A stretch of 64,000 bases of DNA from Polluticoccus soli (GTDB taxonomy: Bacteria > Bacteroidota > Bacteroidia > Chitinophagales > Chitinophagaceae). Below, in pieces: positions 26,539-34,566 of this stretch (position 1 is the stretch's first letter; the number at the start of each line of letters is the position of its first letter). The position numbers were made by a program, and so were the translations under genes. The notes beneath the pieces are model-generated. The model was not told the origin of the DNA. It was given only the letters and a program-made list of their open reading frames with translations, and did not search any database. The stretch covers positions 372,001 to 436,000 of the forward strand of contig NZ_JARJHT010000002.1 of NCBI RefSeq assembly GCF_029269745.1. The letters run 5' to 3'.

Positions 26539-27111
26539 ATGGCAAACTTTCAACAGGCTTATGCTATCACCATGCACAACGAAGGCGGCTACGCCAATAA
26601 TAAAAACGACAGCGGCGGAGAGACATGGAGGGGCGTGGCCCGCAACTACTGGGCTAAGTGGCCAGGCTGGGCTATCGTCGATAAAATAAAGGCTTCCAAA
26701 CCTGCCAATCTTAATGACGCGCTTGCTGCCGATGCCGCACTCAAAACACTAGTCGATAAGTTTTACGAAGAGAACTTCTGGAATGCTATCGGGCTGCCTG
26801 CAATGAACTGCCAGCAAACGGCCAACCAGTTGTTTGACATAGCTGTAAACATGGGCACTGGCACGGCTGCCAAACTTTTGCAGCAAGCAATTAATGCACT
26901 GAAGCCGGGTGCCGTTAAGGTAGATAGCTCCGCCGGACCGTCTACGATAGAGGCGGCCAATGGCCAGCCGGATGAAGCCTTGTACAATGCCTTGGCCGCA
27001 CAGCGTCGCCAACGTTATGAAAGCATCATAGCTGCTAATCCATCGCAGGCTGCATTCAGGAACTCGTGGATGAGCAGGATAACACCGTGGAACAGCGAGC
27101 ACATTGCTTAA
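26539..27111 (+). CDS. Glycoside hydrolase family 108 muramidase
   Basis: A 190-residue lysozyme-like enzyme expected to cut peptidoglycan. The GH108 catalytic motif EGGY is at residues 15-18 (Glu 15 in MHNEGGYA), followed by DSGGETWRGVA, and a conserved FWNAIG / LFDIAVNMG segment. The C-terminal ~90 residues resemble the peptidoglycan-binding domain usual in this family. No signal peptide is seen. GH108 enzymes are often phage endolysins or linked to protein export, but no phage genes or holin are adjacent. TATCTTTA about 30 bp upstream may be the promoter -7 box. Confidence 0.8.
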   Translation: MANFQQAYAITMHNEGGYANNKNDSGGETWRGVARNYWAKWPGWAIVDKIKASKPANLNDALAADAALKTLVDKFYEENFWNAIGLPAMNCQQTANQLFDIAVNMGTGTAAKLLQQAINALKPGAVKVDSSAGPSTIEAANGQPDEALYNALAAQRRQRYESIIAANPSQAAFRNSWMSRITPWNSEHIA

Positions 27112-27124
27112 GGCAGCAACTGTA

Positions 27125-27973
27125 TTACTTTGTTTTATCGTTCGCAACTATGTCTATCACGCTAACGATCCATCGTTCGCTGAAGCCTGCTATAAATGCA
27201 ATGATGATATAAGAGTAGGGCGATGTCAAAAATGCCTCGCTGAAAATATTAGTGAGCAGTGTGGAGTTCAGTAGCATGAGTGCTACCAACGCTGCTGTTG
27301 CGCCTATAGCCAGCCGGATGACTGTGATGTAAAAGCCCACCATGTGGTCGGGTATCTTGCTGTTGACTGGCGTGGCCGTTAATGTATATGCCATACTGAG
27401 ACAAGCGCCCAACGCCCCGAATTCAATTGACACCAAAACCTTTTGCCACATTTGCGTAGGCTGTGAAATATCGATGAGCAGAACGGTACCGATCACGGTG
27501 GCTATGAAGAGAACTAACAGAAAAGCCAGTATGTTGAAGTTGACGCGGCGCAGCGATATCCTGTAAAACTGCGTCTGGTAGTGCTCGTTCCTTATTTTGG
27601 TAGCAGCTACCACATCTTCCCGCACGATGTCTTCCCTTATCGCGTCGACAGTGCCTAGTAATGCACCGATCTGTTTTTGTCTCCACGATGGTATCTTTTC
27701 TGCAGCCTCTATGCACAGTTGCCTGGCTTTGGCCCTCCATGCCGAATCTTCCATGGCGTGCAGCAGGAGCAGCTCTGCTTCCTGGATATAATTCCATGCG
27801 TTCGAAGCATCTCTTTTTGCCATGGCTTTAGCCTTATCTAGGGCATCAGTGGCCCCGGATATATAGGCATTTGTCTTGTCGTAGCCGTTTACCTCGCGCG
27901 CTATCGAGTCTAATGCAGCCAGCAGCCGTTGCTCGGCCAGCTGCCTGAATGAAAAGGTTGATGGGATGTTCAT
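27125..27973 (-). CDS. Hypothetical four-helix membrane protein
   Basis: A 282-residue protein. The first ~140 residues are soluble and helical (AEQRLLAALDSIAREV; LDKAKAMAKRDASNAW; ARQLCIEAAEKIPSW), perhaps a coiled-coil bundle. The rest holds four hydrophobic segments at about residues 150-172, 182-205, 218-242 and 252-275, with GFSERW in the last, a signature seen in a Bacteroidota membrane family with unknown role. It converges with the GH108 gene (13-bp gap) without a visible terminator. No function assigned. Confidence 0.55.
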   Translation of the reverse strand: MNIPSTFSFRQLAEQRLLAALDSIAREVNGYDKTNAYISGATDALDKAKAMAKRDASNAWNYIQEAELLLLHAMEDSAWRAKARQLCIEAAEKIPSWRQKQIGALLGTVDAIREDIVREDVVAATKIRNEHYQTQFYRISLRRVNFNILAFLLVLFIATVIGTVLLIDISQPTQMWQKVLVSIEFGALGACLSMAYTLTATPVNSKIPDHMVGFYITVIRLAIGATAALVALMLLNSTLLTNIFSEAFLTSPYSYIIIAFIAGFSERWIVSVIDIVANDKTK

Positions 27974-28072
27974 GGTGTGTTGTGTGTAGGTTAGTAAAGT
28001 AAGAGCCGGTGAATCGTTACCCGAATTTAATCATTTTTGATAATATGATAAATAGGGCACCTGCCTCTGTTT

Positions 28073-28795
28073 CTATTGGACTGATTCAAGTCTCACTTTA
28101 CCGATACTTGACTTGTTGAGAGCAGCAGATGGAGCAAGAGTTGGGCGACCAATAGCCTTCCGGGCGCTCAGCCTTTTGGCAAGCGATACAACCACCATTG
28201 CGATGGCTGCACCTAAAGCTGCAAGGGCAATGTCCTTGTGCGCATCCCACACGTCGCCCTGTGTAGCTACATAGGTTTCTCCTGTAGCAGGAGTAGTGAG
28301 TTCTGCCACACCCCATTCTATCATCTCAAATATAGTTCCGAGCGAGAATGCTATTTCTATGGGCAACAGCCATGCCGCTTTGCCGGATACTTTAAACCTG
28401 TTCAGCAATATTTCTCTTGCAGGGTAGGCTATTAACAGGCCGAAGCTAAAATGAACGATGCGGTCGTACGGGTTGCGCCATAGGTCGTACCGTTCTTTCA
28501 GCCACTCACCAAAGGCATTGGTGGTGTAAGCATAGAACGCACCATAGCAATGCAACATCACGAACATGAAGATCAGTAGGTAACTAAGGTCGCTTAAGCG
28601 GTGCCCCCGGTGAGTAAACACCATTGCGGGTAGCAAGATCATCACCAGCAGGTTTTCGATGATCCAGTTTTCCATGTTGTGGTTATTAAACCAGCCATAG
28701 GTCCAGTAAGCGAGGAACAGTCCGGTTAGCAGCCATAGAAAACGGTTGGCGGCAAATGGAGTTCGCTCTGAAGACGCAGCAGTAGTAAAAGCCAT
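28073..28795 (-). CDS. DUF2238 (YjdF-like) membrane protein
   Basis: A 240-residue polytopic protein of the DUF2238 family. Features: RFLWLLTGLFLAYW helix, NWIIENLLVMILL, a helix pair FMFVMLHCYGAFYAY, the segment NPYDRIVHFSFGLLI, AIEFS-like EIAFSLGTIFEMIEW, and GDVWDAHKDIALAALGA, which are characteristic of the family; the Glu, Asp and His residues in these loops resemble a metal or proton site. ATG 28795 is chosen over 28924, which would add ~43 atypical residues. Function unknown. It is followed by a palindrome-rich intergenic stretch. Confidence 0.8.
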   Translation of the reverse strand: MAFTTAASSERTPFAANRFLWLLTGLFLAYWTYGWFNNHNMENWIIENLLVMILLPAMVFTHRGHRLSDLSYLLIFMFVMLHCYGAFYAYTTNAFGEWLKERYDLWRNPYDRIVHFSFGLLIAYPAREILLNRFKVSGKAAWLLPIEIAFSLGTIFEMIEWGVAELTTPATGETYVATQGDVWDAHKDIALAALGAAIAMVVVSLAKRLSARKAIGRPTLAPSAALNKSSIGKVRLESVQ

Positions 28796-28898
28796 AACTG
28801 AGTTATTTGTGGAGTAACAAAGGTTGCTAAGGCCCTGATCAATAGCTAATTGATTGTTACTTACGGTGCTGCATTGTTTTGCGGAAAATGCAAATGAG

Positions 28899-29020
28899 GG
28901 AGTTAGTGTAGGTAATAATTGCAATTCTTGCCTACGCTAACTCCTTCGGTCGTGTGTTGTCACCGACCGAAATATGGGATGTGATGACTGATATTTTGGT
29001 TGGTGAGAACACCAACCAAA
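28899..29020. repeat. Three stacked palindromes (module 1)
   Basis: Hairpin 1: GGAGTTAGTGTAGG (28899-28912) with CCTACGCTAACTCC (28931-28944), 14 bp with one G-T pair. Hairpin 2: TTCGGTC (28945-28951) with GACCGAA (28965-28971). Hairpin 3: TTTGGTTGGTG (28995-29005) with CACCAACCAAA (29010-29020), 11 bp perfect. Hairpins 2 and 3 recur, in the same order with ATGTGAT between, at 29914-29973. None has a U-tract. The 330-bp gap around them has no other gene. Confidence 0.75.
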
Positions 29021-29126
29021 GGGGGATTTTTTTATATGTGATAAGGTCGTTGTAAATTCAATCATTGATACAGCCGGCACAATAGAATAGCTGATCGAGT
29101 CGTTATATCGTTTACCTAAAATCATT

Positions 29127-29921
29127 ATGATGTTTAAAAAAATCGTTTTTGCAGCACTCGCTGTCTTCGGTTTAAGTCCTGTTGCGTATTCTTTTAACCC
29201 ATGCCTTTCGTTGTTGGGAAGCTATACATCTACAAAGAACTACAACACTGTCAATGCTGGTGCGTTTGATATTCAAAATAGAAAGGTCAATTTCGGCGTG
29301 GAGCTGACGCACAAGTTTTATCTGGTTGATGATCTCTTCCTGAGGACTGGCTTTAGATACAATACGTACAAAACTTCATTCTATGGCAAAAATCAAATCC
29401 CGAAGCTTTATGATAGCCCATATCCGTTGGCATGGAAAAGAGGTTATGAAAGTTACGCTATACCGGTCCAGCTTGGAAGAGATATTGTTGTTAACAACAG
29501 CAACAGAGGCGACTTTTATGTTGGGTTTTCAGCGGGAATATTTAATCCTACCAGCGCTGAGGATCGCGTGTCCTCCAGTCTGCCGAGAGACCTCTCGTTT
29601 GCTGATACAATAATGGTAAGTAGTTGGGATTCTGTTAATGCTCCGTCTTCTTTCTTTCCGACAATAGACTTTGGAGTTAATTATCAGCCGTTTAAAGCTG
29701 CGCCAAGGTTTAGCATCGGGGTGTTGTGTTCTTTTCAATTAAATAAAACGGAGCCGCAATCTTTTCACGCGGTAGTTCAAAACCTGAGCACCGGAAAGGA
29801 ATACCGGTATGAAATGGAGCACCATCAGAGCTTTATCAATTGTGCAGTATCACTTAGTTATACTTTTGGAAAGCCACGATCAATTGTGAAGAAGAACGAT
29901 AGAACAGATTGTCCTCGGTAG
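29127..29921 (+). CDS. Hypothetical outer membrane beta-barrel protein
   Basis: A 264-residue protein with a signal peptide (MMFKKIVFAALAVFGLSPVAYS). Alternating-hydrophobic strands follow (VNFGVELTHKFYLVDDLFLRTGFRY; SYAIPVQLGRDIVV; GDFYVGFSAGIF; RFSIGVLCSFQLN) and a last INCAVSLSYTFG strand, consistent with an outer membrane barrel of ~10 strands. The last ~15 residues, basic and past the final strand, run into the palindrome at 29914. Flanked on both sides by the same palindrome modules, suggesting the gene moved, or lies in an insertion hot spot, with them. No specific family. Confidence 0.6.
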   Translation: MMFKKIVFAALAVFGLSPVAYSFNPCLSLLGSYTSTKNYNTVNAGAFDIQNRKVNFGVELTHKFYLVDDLFLRTGFRYNTYKTSFYGKNQIPKLYDSPYPLAWKRGYESYAIPVQLGRDIVVNNSNRGDFYVGFSAGIFNPTSAEDRVSSSLPRDLSFADTIMVSSWDSVNAPSSFFPTIDFGVNYQPFKAAPRFSIGVLCSFQLNKTEPQSFHAVVQNLSTGKEYRYEMEHHQSFINCAVSLSYTFGKPRSIVKKNDRTDCPR

Positions 29922-30028
29922 TGCGACCGAGATGTGATAACCTACATTTGGGTTGGTGATAACACCAACCAAAGGTTGAATGCACGAATATGTAGCCGAT
30001 ATTTTGGTTGGAGAGAGCACCAAGCAAA
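29914..30028. repeat. Three stacked palindromes (module 2)
   Basis: Hairpin A: CTCGGT (29914-29919) with ACCGAG (29926-29931), overlapping the end of the gene at 29127. Hairpin B: GGTTGGTG with CACCAACC inside 29947-29973, flanked by TTTG/CAAA. Hairpin C: TTTGGTTGG (30003-30011) with CCAAGCAAA (30020-30028), one mismatch. Hairpins A and B repeat module 1's second and third in the same order; C is a further copy of the TTGGTTGG type preceded by GATATTTTGG as in 28990. Confidence 0.75.
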
Positions 30029-30075
30029 GTGAATCAATGTCTGCGAATACAACACTGGAACAAGCCAGTGACATT

Positions 30076-30753
30076 TCAACTCATCCACACAGAATAGGTT
30101 CTTGTTATGACCCATTTACCATGGATTTTCTTACAGAGGTAGGTGCCTCCGTATTCACAGACGCGCCCACTGTTGAATTCCAGCGAAATTAAAGCAACAT
30201 CAAAATCAACATTGAACAACGGAATCGAGAATTGAAAATATCCTCTGCCGTATTTGCTATAATAGGTCTTCCAGCCTTTTTTGACATCATTGGTGAACAT
30301 GCGGTCGATGTATTTTTTATCTACGATGCCATTGCACCTTATTCTGCTGTCCCATTTAAGATCATTTGCAATTCGTGTTTGCGCAACGAATGATAATGTG
30401 TCTGTAGGGCTAAAATCATCTACTTTATCTACCTTATAGCGCATCGGACAGGGTTGGTTCAAAATGAAAAGGGTGTCGGTTTCAAGGACACCGGTAAAAT
30501 CTGGAAATGATATGCGATACATAGTCGTTCTTATGGTGTCTGAAAAGAACGAGTCGGGCTTTATGGTATAGTATGTCCCATTGAAATCTGTATCATTCTT
30601 GTCTTTATTGAACGACGCAATCTGGTGTGAATAGTCGCTTGAATTGGTAATGTCATTGAGTAGCTCAATGCTGTTTTTCTCAATGTTCTCATTTGTAAAC
30701 TGTCCGAAGCAGAACAATGGCAAACAGGTAATTAGTATCAATAGATTCTTCAA
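30076..30753 (-). CDS. Hypothetical secreted protein
   Basis: A 225-residue protein with a signal peptide (MKNLLILITCLPLFCFGQ). The mature part contains an acidic N-terminus, strands such as RTTMYRISFPDFTGVL, and a cysteine-poor C-terminal region with YFQFSIPLFNVDFDVALISLEF and KIHGKWVITRTYSVWMS. These look like an alpha/beta fold of a small secreted domain, but no family is recognised. It is convergent with the gene at 29127, between palindrome clusters. Its G+C content appears lower than that of nearby core genes, consistent with an accessory origin. Confidence 0.55.
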   Translation of the reverse strand: MKNLLILITCLPLFCFGQFTNENIEKNSIELLNDITNSSDYSHQIASFNKDKNDTDFNGTYYTIKPDSFFSDTIRTTMYRISFPDFTGVLETDTLFILNQPCPMRYKVDKVDDFSPTDTLSFVAQTRIANDLKWDSRIRCNGIVDKKYIDRMFTNDVKKGWKTYYSKYGRGYFQFSIPLFNVDFDVALISLEFNSGRVCEYGGTYLCKKIHGKWVITRTYSVWMS

Positions 30754-30811
30754 GCGAAAAGGTTTGTGTGAATTTACTCAAAGCTCATCTTCGGTGCAAG
30801 TGCCTACAGAG

Positions 30812-30858
30812 CTTAGAATGACACGAGTCTTCCGCCGGATGACTCGTGTCATTCTAAG
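30812..30858. repeat. Perfect 18-bp inverted repeat
   Basis: CTTAGAATGACACGAGTC (30812-30829) and its exact complement (30841-30858) with an 11-nt loop. It lies in a divergent gap, so it is not a terminator of either flanking gene. A further weaker palindrome, CAAGAGT/ACTCTTG, is at 30960-30982. The rest of 30754-31020 shows no gene. Confidence 0.75.
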
Positions 30859-31020
30859 TCGCCTGGTCTCCGACCGGTAGTCAGTTGATTTAGCCACATT
30901 CGGAAATATCAGTTCCGGTTTTTCAAACTCCGGTCACAGACCGACTGTTTTTATAGACTCAAGAGTGCTGCGCTAACTCTTGCTCCAGCTTTTTTATATT
31001 GTGCACTTAAACTTAGCAAC

Positions 31021-31455
31021 ATGCCCCTCAACATCTCCACCCTCACCATAAACGCCCCCAAAGAAAAAGTATGGGATGCCCTGACTAAACCTGAACTGGT
31101 AAAGCTTTGGCAGTTTGGCAGCGTGTTAACCACCGATTGGAATGTTGGCAGCAGCATCAGGTTCAGCACCGAATGGCAGGGCGAGGCGTTTGAGCAATGG
31201 GGTACCGTGCTGGATGTTCGGCCTTATGATTTCCTGCAGTACAACCTGTTTGCCCCGCGTCCCGGACTTGAAGACAAGCCGGAAAACTATTTCATCATGT
31301 CGTACGTCTTGACCGACACTGAGGATGGCCACACGCAGCTGCAAATAAAGCAAGATGACAACAGGCCCGGCGCTGAACAGGAAGAGCCGCAGGGAGAAGA
31401 AAACCCTGTGCTACAGGCGCTGAAGAAGGTAGCTGAAGAGCATTGGTTAGCATAA
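31021..31455 (+). CDS. SRPBCC (AHSA1-like) domain protein, paralogue 1
   Basis: A 144-residue START-like protein: hydrophobic-cavity fold that binds small hydrophobic ligands or acts as a co-chaperone. It begins with STLTINAPKEKVWDALTKPELVKLW, the family's first helix-strand pattern, followed by FGSVLTTDWNVGSSIRF and ending in a helix (VLQALKKVAEEHW). It is a close paralogue of 32397-32819 (same AKEKVWDALTKPELVKLWQF block). The DUF72 gene lies between, on the opposite strand. No signal peptide, so cytoplasmic. Confidence 0.82.
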   Translation: MPLNISTLTINAPKEKVWDALTKPELVKLWQFGSVLTTDWNVGSSIRFSTEWQGEAFEQWGTVLDVRPYDFLQYNLFAPRPGLEDKPENYFIMSYVLTDTEDGHTQLQIKQDDNRPGAEQEEPQGEENPVLQALKKVAEEHWLA

Positions 31456-31470
31456 CAGCTCGGCAGGCGA

Positions 31471-32232
31471 TCAGAGATCGTGCAGGTAGCTCTGCAGCGT
31501 CATGGCATTATGTACAGCTTCGCCCATGGTATTGTTGAAATAGGCAAATACCGGCAGGCCCTCGTCCAGCCAGTCCTGTATATAGCTGGCGTGTTCGCGC
31601 AGAAAATCGTTGGAATAGCCGCCGCGGTAATTGCCCAGCTCCCCGTGGAACCTTAGATAAACGAACTCTTTTTCCATGTCTATAAGCGGGGTGAATGACT
31701 TGGGCATGTCCTGCATCACTACCGCAGCCTTATAATGCTCCAGCATTTCATATACGCTGTCGCGGTACCAGGATCTGTCACGAAACTCAACAGCTACATG
31801 CCAGCCTTCTGACAACCCGGAGAGCGATATTTCATCCAGTATTTGCCGAACCCTTTGAAAGAAAGACAGTTTGACGCTTCCCGGAAACTGAACCAGGATG
31901 CAGCCCTTTTTGTCGTCCGCCATACTGATCACTTCGAGGAACCGGCGTATATCTCCAGGGTCGTACTGCAGCTCTTTGGCATGGGTTACTGATTTCGATA
32001 GCTTGAAGGTAAAACGGAACTCATCCGGCACGTCGTTCACCCATTTTTCAATGGTGCGTGCCATTGGCAGCTTGTAAAACGTGCTGTTTACCTCCACGCT
32101 GTTCAGCAACGATGCATAATAATTCAAGCGGCTCTTGTCGCGGTATGCGGGAGGGAACGTCTCTTTGTTCGACACCGGCAACGTGACATTGCTGGTGCCG
32201 CAATAGAATCGTTTCTGCTGCTTCAGCCTCAT
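31471..32232 (-). CDS. DUF72 domain protein (YecE-like)
   Basis: A 253-residue cytoplasmic TIM-barrel-like protein of the DUF72/YecE family, whose function is not established. Characteristic pieces are FYCGTSN near the start, FPPAYRDKSRLNYYASLLNSVEVNSTFY, WVNDVPDEFRFTFKLSK, a QFPGSVK strand and a VAVEFRDRSWY strand, and VYLRFHGELGNYRGGYSNDFL near the end. ATG 32232 is chosen because the family starts close to this residue; upstream ATG 32310 would add 26 atypical residues. It lies between the two SRPBCC paralogues. Confidence 0.85.
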   Translation of the reverse strand: MRLKQQKRFYCGTSNVTLPVSNKETFPPAYRDKSRLNYYASLLNSVEVNSTFYKLPMARTIEKWVNDVPDEFRFTFKLSKSVTHAKELQYDPGDIRRFLEVISMADDKKGCILVQFPGSVKLSFFQRVRQILDEISLSGLSEGWHVAVEFRDRSWYRDSVYEMLEHYKAAVVMQDMPKSFTPLIDMEKEFVYLRFHGELGNYRGGYSNDFLREHASYIQDWLDEGLPVFAYFNNTMGEAVHNAMTLQSYLHDL

Positions 32233-32396
32233 GAGTATATATGCATGACCAGGTGTACAAAAACATTGTACCCTTACGGGCGCTTTTCCGCCTTTAAAGT
32301 TCATACTCACTTTGGGCTATATTGGGTTGAAGCTGTAAGCTCCGCATCCTCCGAGGTCGAAAAAAAAGCTCTACCTTACAGTTCAAACGACCAGGT

Positions 32397-32819
32397 ATGC
32401 CGATCAACATTTCCGCCATTACTATCAATGCGACTAAAGAAAAGGTATGGGATGCCCTGACCAAGCCCGAGCTGGTAAAGCTCTGGCAATTCGACAGCGA
32501 CCTGACCACCGATTGGCAGGTGGATAGCGACATCAGGTTTACCACCAGGCTGGACGGAACGGTAATGGAACAATGGGGCCGTGTGTTAGATATTCGTCCG
32601 CTGGAGTTGTTGCGCTACAGCCTGTTCGCTCCCGGGCCCGATATTGAAGATAAGCCGGAGAACTATTTCATTATGTCCTACATCCTTACCGACGATGAGG
32701 GGAATACCAACCTCGAAATAAGGCAGGAAGATAACAGGCCGGGTGCGGTGCAGGAAGAACCACAGGGCGAAGAGAACCCAGTTTTGCAGTTGCTGAAGAA
32801 AGTAGTTGAAAGCAATTAG
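32397..32819 (+). CDS. SRPBCC (AHSA1-like) domain protein, paralogue 2
   Basis: A 140-residue paralogue of the SRPBCC protein at 31021. Shared segments include NATKEKVWDALTKPELVKLW (compare NAPKEKVWDALTKPELVKLW), TTDWQVDSDIRF, DKPENYFIMSY and EEPQGEENPVLQ. Differences are spread through the protein, so the duplication is not recent. The same START-like ligand-binding role is expected. It ends before a strong terminator. Confidence 0.82.
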   Translation: MPINISAITINATKEKVWDALTKPELVKLWQFDSDLTTDWQVDSDIRFTTRLDGTVMEQWGRVLDIRPLELLRYSLFAPGPDIEDKPENYFIMSYILTDDEGNTNLEIRQEDNRPGAVQEEPQGEENPVLQLLKKVVESN

Positions 32820-32845
32820 CTGAGCACGATCAGCTATAATATTGA

Positions 32846-32880
32846 AAACGCCGCTCTCAAGGAGCGGCGTTTGTATTTGT
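32846..32880. terminator. Intrinsic terminator
   Basis: AAACGCCGCTC (32846-32856), 5-nt loop, GAGCGGCGTTT (32862-32872). The stem sequence (GCCGCTC/GAGCGGC) is nearly the same as in the rpoC terminator. Lies between convergent genes. Confidence 0.75.
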
Positions 32881-32885
32881 CATTG

Positions 32886-33746
32886 TTACAGCATGATACG
32901 TTGTTCTTCCGGCACCGTGTCGATATGCGGCATCCTGCCCGCCCGGTAGTCGTAGAACAAGCGCGTAATGTCCTGCGGAGTATCGGCTATGAATGGTCCG
33001 TGTGCCACAATGTTATCGCCCGTTGGTTGTCCGGCATACAGTATCAGCCTTGTGTTGCCAGCACCTGCGCTTAGCTGCAGTTCGCTCATGCCCGGTGCAT
33101 TATGAATATCCAGCCAACCCGACTGGTCTGTTTTGAGCAGTTTCTTGTCTTCGCCAACTTCAACGCTACCCTCAATAGGGTAGAGCATGGTATTGTAACC
33201 AGCAGGTAGTTGCAGGGTAGTAGCGCTGCCTGCTTCCAGGCTGATGTCGGCCAGGATGAAGGGCGAATAGTTCTCCAGCGGAGAGGTCAATCCTGCCAGC
33301 GAGCCGCTGTAGACTTTAATGTTCATACCGTATTCCGATTTCTGCGGCACACGCTCCGGCGGTAGGTCTTGCAGGCGTGGAGTCGTCCAGCGGTCTTTTT
33401 TAGGCAGGCTAACCCAAAGTTGCAGTATGCGCATCTTCATGGGCTTGTCGATTGTCTCGGTGTGTACCACACCGCTGCCGGCCGTCATGATCTGCAGGCC
33501 TCCTTTTTTCATCTCACCCATTTCGCCCTCCAGTATCAGTGTTACGGTCTCAAACCCGGCATGAGGGTGCGGGCCACCTGCCGGCGAATTATCCTTTTTA
33601 TCCAGCATATCGTCCATCAGCACGATGAACGGATCACTGTTGGCAAAATCGCCATATATCACAGGCCGTGCTATATGTCCCGCGCCCAGGAACCCCGGTT
33701 CCGCAGGTGGTGTTTCGATTCGTGCCAGTTTCCTCTTTATCGTCAT
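32886..33746 (-). CDS. Pirin family protein
   Basis: A 286-residue bicupin. The metal-binding motif HPHAGFET (His 60 and His 62) and GSGVVHTE further on mark the iron site of the pirin N-terminal cupin; the second cupin follows from about residue 165. Some pirins are quercetin dioxygenases and others are transcription co-factors; the sequence cannot decide between these. No signal peptide. Upstream lies the palindrome island before rpsA. Confidence 0.88.
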   Translation of the reverse strand: MTIKRKLARIETPPAEPGFLGAGHIARPVIYGDFANSDPFIVLMDDMLDKKDNSPAGGPHPHAGFETVTLILEGEMGEMKKGGLQIMTAGSGVVHTETIDKPMKMRILQLWVSLPKKDRWTTPRLQDLPPERVPQKSEYGMNIKVYSGSLAGLTSPLENYSPFILADISLEAGSATTLQLPAGYNTMLYPIEGSVEVGEDKKLLKTDQSGWLDIHNAPGMSELQLSAGAGNTRLILYAGQPTGDNIVAHGPFIADTPQDITRLFYDYRAGRMPHIDTVPEEQRIML

Positions 33747-33884
33747 GGTATATCCTTTTTATTTATGTGTTCCGGCTCTATTGCCGGAATACAAATTTAC
33801 CACTGAATGGAGGGGGATAGAACAGTGGTAACTTTTGGGTAACCGGTTACCTGGAGGTAAGCGGTATTATGAAAGATACGAGAC

Positions 33885-34037
33885 GTCCCTCCTCAGTTTG
33901 AGGAGGGACAGGTTTGCAGAGAGTCTCGAAGAGCTCGTCGCAAACCAGGGTGGTTGATCAGAACTGTACCGTCGTTGATTTGGCTTTGTGCATATCCTCA
34001 GCAACCACCCCCGGCCCCTCCTTAAAACAAGGAGGGG
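33885..34037. repeat. Composite element of stacked hairpins
   Basis: GTCCCTCCTCA/TGAGGAGGGAC (33885-33909, 3-nt loop), GGTTTGC/GCAAACC (33911-33946), GGGTGGTTG/CAACCACCC (33948-34010), and CCCCTCCTT/AAGGAGGGG (34015-34037). Every arm is perfect. The sequence ending CAACCACCCCCGGCCCCTCC looks like a dispersed intergenic repeat type of Bacteroidota (recollection, not checked). Confidence 0.7.
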
Positions 34038-34121
34038 AGGTGTTATGTTTTATTAAGCCAGTAAATTGTTGTGTATTTGTGATAATGAACCTTATCAACC
34101 TTGCGATGTCAGAACCGATTT

Positions 34122-34345
34122 ATTGAATTCATGAATGGCCAGAATTCGGGAAATTCCCTAATTCCACGAATTCCGGTTCAGACCTTTCCGACAATCCCGC
34201 ACGCGCGGGGTAACAAATTGGGGAGAAAATGGAGTACTGTCGCGGCAATCAGCGGAATCCCTCCATCATTCCAATTTGTGTTTCTGACATTTTCCGGAGA
34301 CAAATCTATACCTCGGGAGATTTCTCGCGCTGCTCGAAATGACGA
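34122..34345. repeat. GAATTC-rich and palindromic repeat stretch
   Basis: AATTC/GAATT words recur through 34122-34170 (GAATTC, GGGAAATTCCC, CGAATTCCGG). CAAATTGG (34215-34222) pairs with CCAATTTG further on, and GACAAATCT with AGATTTCTC (34305-34326). Followed by CGCTGCTCGAAATGACGAG. It resembles low-complexity intergenic repeats rather than coding sequence. Confidence 0.5.
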
Positions 34346-34527
34346 GTTGATTTCTGCATCATTTAGTAATACTTTAACGCTCAAACCTGTGCCGATAGTA
34401 CACAGAAGAAAATAGATAATGCGTCAGTTGTAACAAAACCTGAATTTGACCAGTTGGATATGTTTCCTCCGAAAATCCTCCCCAAATCGGCAACAAACGG
34501 CAACAAATTCTGGAAAATCGGGTGATT

Positions 34528-34566
34528 TTTGGCCGATTTTAATAATATATCACTATCTTTGCCATC
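34528..34566 (+). promoter_or_regulatory. rpsA promoter
   Basis: TTTG (34528-34531), 22 bp, then TATCTTTG (34554-34561), followed by CCATCCC as at ffh. It lies upstream of the TTG start at 34599 and downstream of an ATG at 34446, which therefore cannot be the start. Confidence 0.55.

Noticed and set aside
26539-27111. Prophage remnant around the GH108 gene
   Set aside because: No structural, integrase or holin gene nearby; neighbours are a TonB receptor and membrane proteins.
34101-34415. Short frames on both strands in the rpsA upstream repeats
   Set aside because: They consist of GAATTC-type and palindromic repeats and have no domain; likely repeat-derived.
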